A stretch of DNA of 64,000 nucleotides. It comes from Chionoecetes opilio. Taxonomy: Eukaryota > Arthropoda > Malacostraca > Decapoda > Majidae. Below, in pieces: positions 14,041 to 23,000 of this stretch (position 1 is the stretch's first letter; the number at the start of each line of letters is the position of its first letter). Both the position numbers and the translations under genes were made by a program. The notes below the pieces were generated by a model. That model was given only the letters and a program-made list of their open reading frames with translations, was not told the DNA's origin and did not search any database. The stretch lies in contig JACEEZ010009483.1 of assembly GCA_016584305.1 (NCBI GenBank), positions 782,501 to 846,500 of the forward strand, given 5' to 3'.

Positions 14041-17000
14041 AGAAGCTACGGCAACATCAGCTGCAGCTCCAACAACACCAGCAGCAACAACAACGACTAC
14101 AGCAGGAGCAGTGGCGGGATGATCCCCGCTGCCAGCTTGACAGTCTGGGGCACCGGAGGAGAGTCGGTGCCCTGACAGTGTTGCACAAGGCCCAGGTGCA
14201 ACACCCTTCCCACCTTGCAGGACTTCGGGTCCCGTGGAGGTCTGTGCGCGCTACGAGGACGGTAGTGTCAGTGATCTCCTCGAGGCCCCACACCGTGATG
14301 GGACAGCAAGCCTTTACTTGGGCCACGGCGACACTGTGGAACGCCTTCACGGTTGAGGTGGATGTCGTGGCCATGAACACCCAGCAGGTGAAGGTGGCGG
14401 CCCACAGATGGTGCCGCTTACATCCGCCTTAGTGACCGTAAGGCGTGATACAGTGTCGTGTCATTAGTAACACCCACATAGTGACACACTTTGACACTTA
14501 GTAGACACAGTGACATACAGTGTACGTCAATAGTGCGCCTGACAAGTGCCTGTGACGGAAAGTGACCCTCAGCCTGTAACACTGTGTACTTACTTACTAC
14601 TTAGTTATTAACTTACAAGGCATAGCTTTCGGATAGATGTCCCCGGGACAGGGGACATCTTTAGCTTCTGCCACTTAATGCCTTCATCAACCTCCTTACC
14701 AATTGTAGCCCCATGTCAACCATGATGTAAATTGTTTAAATTTATTAAAAAAAAAAAATAGAGAATAGTAATTACTTGTTACATCCAATCGTGCCCTGCT
14801 TGAAGGAAACCAAAACAATATTACTTCTTGTAGTAGTAGTAGTAATAGAAGTACAGTGCAATAGTGGCAGTTTCCAAATTCAAGTAGTAATTAATAGAAG
14901 TCCTTGGTTCTAACTGGCGATAATTTCTCTATCAGATTGCATCCTTATCTGTTATTGTCATCATAAGGTGAAATTGACCTCATGATGCTGGGCGAGGCTA
15001 TCACGTGAGGTCCATTGATTACAGTCATTCCAGAGTACACTTTGCTACGCTGACAGGAGGAGCAAAACTAGTCACACTATAGCTACTCTCGGTCATACCA
15101 AAATCAATATGAGTCCCTCCCACTTCCTAACACTTCAATAAATAACACTTATACTTCCTAACACGTTTAAACACACACACACACACACCAGTTCTCCCTT
15201 CTGCAGGTCCAAGGTGTGTGTGTGTGTGTGTGTGTGTGTTGTGTGAGTGTGTTGTATGTATTGTGTGAGTGTGTGAGTGTTGTGAGTGTGTTGTATGTAT
15301 GTGTGTATTGTGTGAGTGTGTTGTATGTGTGTGTGTAATGTGTGTGTGTATGTGTGTGTGTATGTGTGTGTGTATTGTGTGTGTGTGTGTGTGTGTATTG
15401 TGAGTGTGTGTGTGTATTGTGAGTGAGTGTGTGTGTGTGTGTGTAGGAAATCTCTCCCGTACACATGACCACTATATGTCACAAACAACATCAATAAGTT
15501 CCGCAACACAAAAAATATCATGAACGCGAATGAACACAGCCTGCCAAGAGAACAAGTAATGATATAAGAGCAGGAGGAGGAGAGGCCGAATAGGGTAAAT
15601 CGGCAGTTACGGTTAATAAAGAAGGGAGTGAGTTAGGGTGACAGAATGAGGGTAGATGACTGGGCTGACTGGCTGACTGGTGGTGGGTGTCCGGCATTAC
15701 CAGTCAGTCTCACAGAGGTTGGATGACGCACCACCATGTGACGCGGACACAACCCACCAACCACCCACCCACCCTCCTCCAATCCATCCACCGCTACCAA
15801 CCCTACCAAGCTTACGACATCACCAAGGTTACTCAAGTCCAGGTAGAAACACACACACACCCTAAAGGAGACAATGCTGGGAGGGAGTGACGCGTTATTG
15901 CCAAATTGAGAGGTCACGTTGTTGTCTTCTAGCTGAGTGAACAGACGAACGAATGAACGACTGACTGGCTAGATTTGTGGCTGTACCGAGTGATGGGAGA
16001 GGGATGTGACTTGTGAGTTCATAAGTCACATACAAAACAGTTGGAGCGTCGCCATGGAGGACTCATCTTGCACGTTGGTTTGGCACGTGCTCACAAACAC
16101 ACACTTACATACACACACACATACCAGGCAAGCAGCAAACCCTTGTCTTAGAAGGTCCTAACCAGCTACTTCTCCAGCCTTCCAGCCAGCACTCCCTCCC
16201 CTGCCTGCCTGCGCCACCGCCACCCTTGACGGGCTTCCTCCAGCCATCGCTGCCGCCTGCCTGCCTGCTCTTTGACCCCTAACGGTAAAGGTTGACTATC
16301 AGATCTAATTATATAGCTTTTATGCGGCTTCCCCCATAACTGTGACGTAAGTGACAAGTTGTATACATTGTAAAAAATGTAGGTAAACAAGAACAGTCTA
16401 ACCGGACCTCTTATTACAAAAACTAATCTTCAGGCAATTATGTGGGTGATGGATGAAAATGGTGCTGCTTCCCGTGGAGAACAGAATTAAGGTCCTTGCT
16501 CCCGTCTTGTTCTGCCTCCCTACATAACTTGGACGGCTACTGGGGGCTCGGTTCGTCAGCCAACCAGCACCGGCTGTCAGGCTGACTTGAAGCACCCGCC
16601 CTAGGAAGTGTGCAACGGTAGTGTCACCACCGGCTCACTCCCCGATGATGAACGACCCTGGAGTGTGTGTGCTGTAGCGAGAATAGTTTCCACGCCTGGT
16701 ACACAACACGGGAAGTGCCTACGTTGCAGACCATCGTAGGGAGCTGCACGCTATTTGCAGGAAAATTATGGGTACTTACCATCTTAAGTAGTACCATCGT
16801 ACTTAACAAGGGTTCCTTCTGTGCATCGTTTTCCTGCTGAGGTTGATAGACCACAGTGAGGCGAACATCACGACTCAGCGGTCTGTCTCCAGCTTTATGA
16901 AAGATTGCACTAAACATTGCCACGCTGATCTTGTTTGTATACAACGAGGGAATAAGAGATAACTAGGAGGGTGACGCAACAGTACTCCTCTGCACTGCCT

Positions 17001-20000
17001 GCCCAATTCAACAAAGCAACTAGACGCTTTACATAATCAAACTGAGACTCTACAACTTTGTTTCCATGTAGTAAGCGGGTGTACGTAGGACCTCGGGTGC
17101 ACGAGCACTGCCACAGCTACCACCACAACCACCGCCCCCGCCAACACACACACACACGCAACTCTCCTCTATTTACTCCTCTCCGTGGGTCGTGTTTAAC
17201 AGCTACCGCCACATGGCTTGCCACGGTAGGAAACAGCCCCAACCACCACCCGGCCAGGCTGGTTGGCTCTGGTCGGTGGCTACACCCGCCACGCCTGCTT
17301 CAGTTTGCTCCTTGCCTCTCTCCCTCTCTCTCCTCCAACGTCGGCCATCTGCTCACCACCGCCTCCCACGCCACTAACCTCCAACATTACAACCAAGCCC
17401 TACACATTACCTATTCTTCACCCATGCACGGTACTCATGAACGCTCAACAGTCAACACACAAAAAAGCAAACAGTTGGGGAGGTATATTAGGGTGGAGGA
17501 GAAACGAGGTAGTATGGTGGCCAAGTTTAGGTGTGCGGAGGTAAAGCTTTTACCCCAAGGAGGCTGAGGGGGCGATCAGACGGTGGACCAAGCTGAGACT
17601 CGAACTGGTAGGCGATGGAGACGGAGTAAGGTAGCGGCGATAGTGAAGCAGGGTGGTAGTGGTGGGTTGGTGGTATTTTTTACGTGGCAATGTTTGGCGT
17701 ACACACACCCGGCTGTGCCCCCCTCTTCCCCCCCTCACCGCACCTCCTCCTGCCCCCTCCTCCCGCCGCCCCAGGCCAGCCGCGGGAAGACGCCACCACC
17801 TTTCTCTTTGCTTCTTCTACTCTTCCACTTTAGCTTCCACACCATACACGTTAAAGAATTCGTACAAAAGGGTGATGACTATGGGTGTGATATGAGATGC
17901 CCTAGGTGAGAATCAAAGAAAGACTTGGCCTGGATGGCGGGGAAAATAATATTCATCCCACAGCCCGGCAACCGACCGTCACATCGATACCGGGTAGCCT
18001 CGCGCCGGGCCCCGCTCTAGCCTCGCACAGGGCTGTACTTTATACTCCTCACCTTCCTTTTTACATTTTACTTCATACTAACCAAATGGCTTCCTTACAC
18101 CACTTCACACATGTACTCACAGACACTATATGATGTAAACTGACGTGTACTTTGTGTAAATTTAAGTAATCAAGCATAATTCCTCCTTAAAACTGGTAGA
18201 CAACGTTAGACTGAGGCCATAAACTATCACCACTTCGATTTTGCACCATTTCACATACTACAACACAAACAAACATGAAGACAAGCAGCAGAATGAGTGG
18301 AAGCGCCAGTATAAGCCAGTAGGAAAAGTGTGATTTATATTTTAACAAGCTCTTCTCACCCATATGCCGCCGTTCATGCCCGACCTTGGTGCCTTCTCTC
18401 CCTCCATACAAGGCACTCAACACTACATCATGTGTACAGAAGCATGCACCACGTGTTTCATCCATGTATTAATAGCTCTGCGTGTCACGTTCCCATAGCA
18501 CAGGAAATCGTGGCTAAGGGTAAAGAAAGCAAGGAACTGTAAGAAATTGTCAAGACTGAGTAACAATTCAAACAGGATCATTAATTAACCAGACAGGTCA
18601 GGTGACGAACAGTGTGTGTGTGGGTGTGTGTGTTGCTGTTAGAGGCACGATTGTTGAATTACAAGTTCGTTCTTGAAGTGCACACATACACACATACAGC
18701 GAAGGAAAGAAACGAAATAGCAATTTAGAGATTACGCAACTGCGATCTGCACAATACATTTGTGGTGTGTTTGGGATTCAGGCAAGTGTGTGTGTGTGTG
18801 TATGTGTGTGGTGTGTGTGTCGGGAGCCGTGGAGGTGAGGTGGTTCCACGTCATGGCGGGAAGCGAGGAGGGCGGTGGTGGTGGTGGTGTGACCCGAGGA
18901 AGCCACCTCCCTCCCTTACCTCGCAGTACTTCTCTCTCTCTCTCACACACACACACTACACATACATACACACAAACACCACACACACATACATACACAC
19001 TACACATTCGCTACACACATACACTATACAAACACATACACACACTACACATACATATACACACTACACACACCACACATACATACAAGTTCCTAATCCA
19101 AAATAACCCTTTCAATCACACAACGATGTCACTAAAGCTTCAAGGTACCCAGTTCTAAAACGAGAACATACACACACTTAATGCATGCGGGTATTACGAA
19201 CGCAATAACACCCAAAACCATAAATCACATTAACATACATATCCCATCCAATAACCTCGATAGGAAGTATTGCACATCAGGCATAACATACTGCACTGAA
19301 TGTAGATACTTTATAAAACCTGAAAGTACAGTGTCCCCCTGCACACACCACCGCCACCGTCACCACGAGAAACCAATACCATGAAAGCTTCAGCAATAGA
19401 TGGGAGGAGAGGCGATGGCGGTCACTGCTCACGATCCCACCACCTACATGACCCCCACTGGCAAGAACATCGCCAAATTGCAGCTACGGTGACAGTTATC
19501 GACACCAGGCTATTTTAGTTATGGCCACCACCACTACCATTATAACACCATCCTGTACCTCTCTCTCTTTCTCTCTCTCATATACCTTACACTTCTTAAC
19601 ACACATGCAGGATATTCCACATAGCCAGCCACCTACGAGTATGTTTCTATGACTTAACACACGATCAATATTAACTAACCCATAGGTACCGTATGTTGTA
19701 ACAAATCAAAACAACATTAACACTACTAGAAATGCATGGTCTACTAAAACAGTTATCCTTCATAGGTACTTCACCACGACACATTCAAAACGCAAAACTC
19801 AACACGAAAAGACCAAATCGTAGGCAGATATAATATAAAGAATATCACAATCCTCCACCCCAACACACAAAAAGTTACCTACGAAATGCATTGTTTCTGT
19901 GACAATATAAAACGAAAAAACCAAACTGGCAAAAAAATGTGTACAAAAAACGAACTGAAAAAACAAAACGGTGGAGAATACGTGGAAATGCACTGCAAAG

Positions 20001-23000
20001 GAAATCAAGGGGGGAGGAGATGGTGAAAGAAGTGTGGGGGGAAGGGGGAAGGGGGGAGGGGGTGAGGGGGGCAGAAGTGAGGGCAAAACATGGGGCCTGG
20101 TGATGGTGGTGGTGGCTGCGGACACGAAGTAACGGTACAGTGGAGAGTTGAACTGGTGGCGCCCTCACCTGACCCAGCAGCCATTCTCCCTCACCTGCAC
20201 GTACTACCTCCACGCCTCTAGTCTACACAGTGATATGCATATATATATGGTAGGGCATCACCACCAACCAACTCAACACACTGCTGTGATTTTTTACTTC
20301 TCGTAGCTTCCTTATTACCTCCGCCAACGAAGTTGGAGGGAGATTATGTTTTCACCCCGATCTGTCTGTTTCTTTGTTTGTTTGTTAGTGTACAGGATTT
20401 CTCGAAAAGTTACGAATAGATTTGGACCAAACTTGGTATACCAAGTCTATTTGGTATTAGGAAGAACTGATTTAATTTTGGATTAAATCGAATCACAACT
20501 GTTGCCATGGCAACCAATTGGAAAATCCGATTTTCCCCATCCTTTAACATGGTGAATGATAAGATAAGATTTTCATCCTATCTAGACACTTTGCAAGTAC
20601 CAACTACAAGGTTATTGACTATACAAAGCGCCGCCACGCCAGCACGAACTAGGCGGACTCGAACCGCTGACCGAATGCGCAGGGACTCTGCACATTGCAA
20701 GCTCACGTCTCTACCAACCTTGCCACCCTGACGGGCTCACACACATGGTGAATGAAATATTCGGGCGGAGGTATGCGCTCTACTGAGTGCCCCCCCTAGT
20801 TTTCTTATGTTCTTATAGGAACTACCTCTTGTAGGTCTCGCGGCCTTTTGTAGCTTCCTTAGTTATTTTCTTATACTCTTATGTTTTGCTAGCTACCCAT
20901 CGAACAACATTTTACTCAAGTTGATCTTTAGCTCATCTTGAACATTTACTACCTTAACTTATCTACTTTTTAGCCCATGTGTATGCTTAACATTTAATAA
21001 CGGTTTAAATAAAATCAAATATAAAATATAAAAATAAATGTATGAAGAGTTGATACACTCCTCTTTCACCTTTCTTTAACCTGGTCACGTTACAGCATCA
21101 TAAAAGCCCACAACGCCACTGACCATTAGCTTATATCACTGCACTCTTATCCACAACCCAGTACTCGAGTCATGCACACTTTTACCATTCTCGACATACT
21201 TATAACAAGAACTGCAAACATCATCATTATCATACTAGTACTGTAGTAACACAATTATGACGTGCCTTCTATCATACGTATTAAATATCACGTCGACAAA
21301 CAGCATTCTATTCCGGTAATAAACAAGCGAGATCTCGTCATGTTAAGAGGAAAACTTTATGCAGCGTTGAAGTGGTTTGTTTTTACATCTGCTGTCTGTT
21401 TGGTTTAGGCAAACACCTGGCGGGATTAAAAGGTTACAAAGGCTGGTTCATTATTCCCAGAACAGACATGCAGAGTTTGAAGTACACACACACACACAGA
21501 AGAAAGGTAGGTCCAGTAGAAACCATTACCTAGGCTACCAATATGAAGGCGGGAGAAAGACTATAGCTTAGGAGCATAATACATCTAGACCACAATAAGC
21601 ACACACACAAAAGGGCACTTAATCAACAACGATGAGAAACACACCAGCATCGCCTATCACCCCTTGCATACATCCATCGGTGCTACTATAGCGTGCGGTC
21701 TACCGTGACATTTGCACTATAGCGTGCCGTCTACCGTAACATTTGCACTATAGCGTGCAGTCTACATTTACACTCTTACACTTCAGGCTGCAACTTACTA
21801 TTGCTATATGATATTGTCTATTATACAGTAGAGTATTATAGAAAAAACAAAACTTTAGTAAGTAATTTATTAAGCACAGGCCGATATTCCCCACCCCTGT
21901 CACTTTTTCTTGCATACCACTACCACATCGATGACAAGGCTCTGCTTCTTGTGGTGTGTCCAGAAGATTGCTGCCACGTAAAAACTAAACCACTGTTTCT
22001 TCTGTCAAGATGACACTTCTGTAGAATTCTTTCAACAGCATTGTAAAGGAGGAGTGTCAGACTGATGTTCTCGGCTTGAATTTTAGAAGGATACTGAGAC
22101 ATTACTTCGTTGATTCCTATTTTATAAGGTTGAGTAGGGTCCCAGTACTCAGGTCAGGTCAGGTGTGGACTTGTTAGAATGCACATTAAAGCTATGGGGT
22201 AGTCAGGTCAGGAGGGATCTTTGTAGACCTCACGTTAGGGGAGCGTAGACTGCAGGCCCCGATGTAGACCGCACGCTATAGTAGCACCCATCCATCCCTC
22301 TTCCCTCCCCACACACATCTACACAACAATACCTGCGTCACCCGATATCACCAGTACCCTATTTTAACCAGCCAGGTGATCAGGGCAGCCCTCCCTGGTG
22401 TCATTACCCTAAATGAGCCGCAACACGTACGCTTGTACAATGGGGAGGCTTAATGTGATGCAGGTCGTGAGGTGGCCACGTGGTGCTTCATCTACTGAGG
22501 ACAGGCTGACAAGCAAAGGTTTACACACCACCACCACATCACTGCCGCAAGAATGAGGAAGCTTACACTTTGCATTATAATATGTTGTTACCCTTCCATA
22601 ATGCGTCGTTATTCCACGCACCAGTCCTTGACTCACGCACTCTGCATTTCTTTCTGCCTTCTGATATTTGAATTTTGTACTAGTGGGAGGGAGGGAGGGA
22701 GGGATTGTATGTACATCAATGGGAGGAAAAAGTAACTTTCAAATTTTCATGGAAAATTTAATGGAAGTCTTTCCATTATAGGCTTACTTTATTCACCAGT
22801 ATCAAGAATTAATCAACACCAATTACCAAGTTGTGTTAGTAACCTACAGGTTCCGAATAAATATTATACCTCGTAATTATTTCTAACACTTTTGAACATC
22901 AACTGAACTTTGGACTGAAATTGACATTTGAATAAAAAAAGCTTAATGAAACTCCATAATGAAAATTCATCGCATTGGGAGCAATTTTTGTGGCAGCCTA

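Noticed and set aside
16624..16944. 106-aa minus-strand open frame
   Set aside because: Looks non-repetitive but has no motif I recognise and no supporting splice sites; length is within chance for this much DNA.
17058..17567. 169-aa plus-strand open frame
   Set aside because: His/Thr/Pro-rich, includes a CA repeat, no domain, no convincing start context.
20640..20740. tRNA gene candidate (B-box GGTTCGAGTCC on the minus strand)
   Set aside because: Part of a SINE with TSD and an (ATCTT) tail; it does not fold as a complete tRNA cloverleaf.
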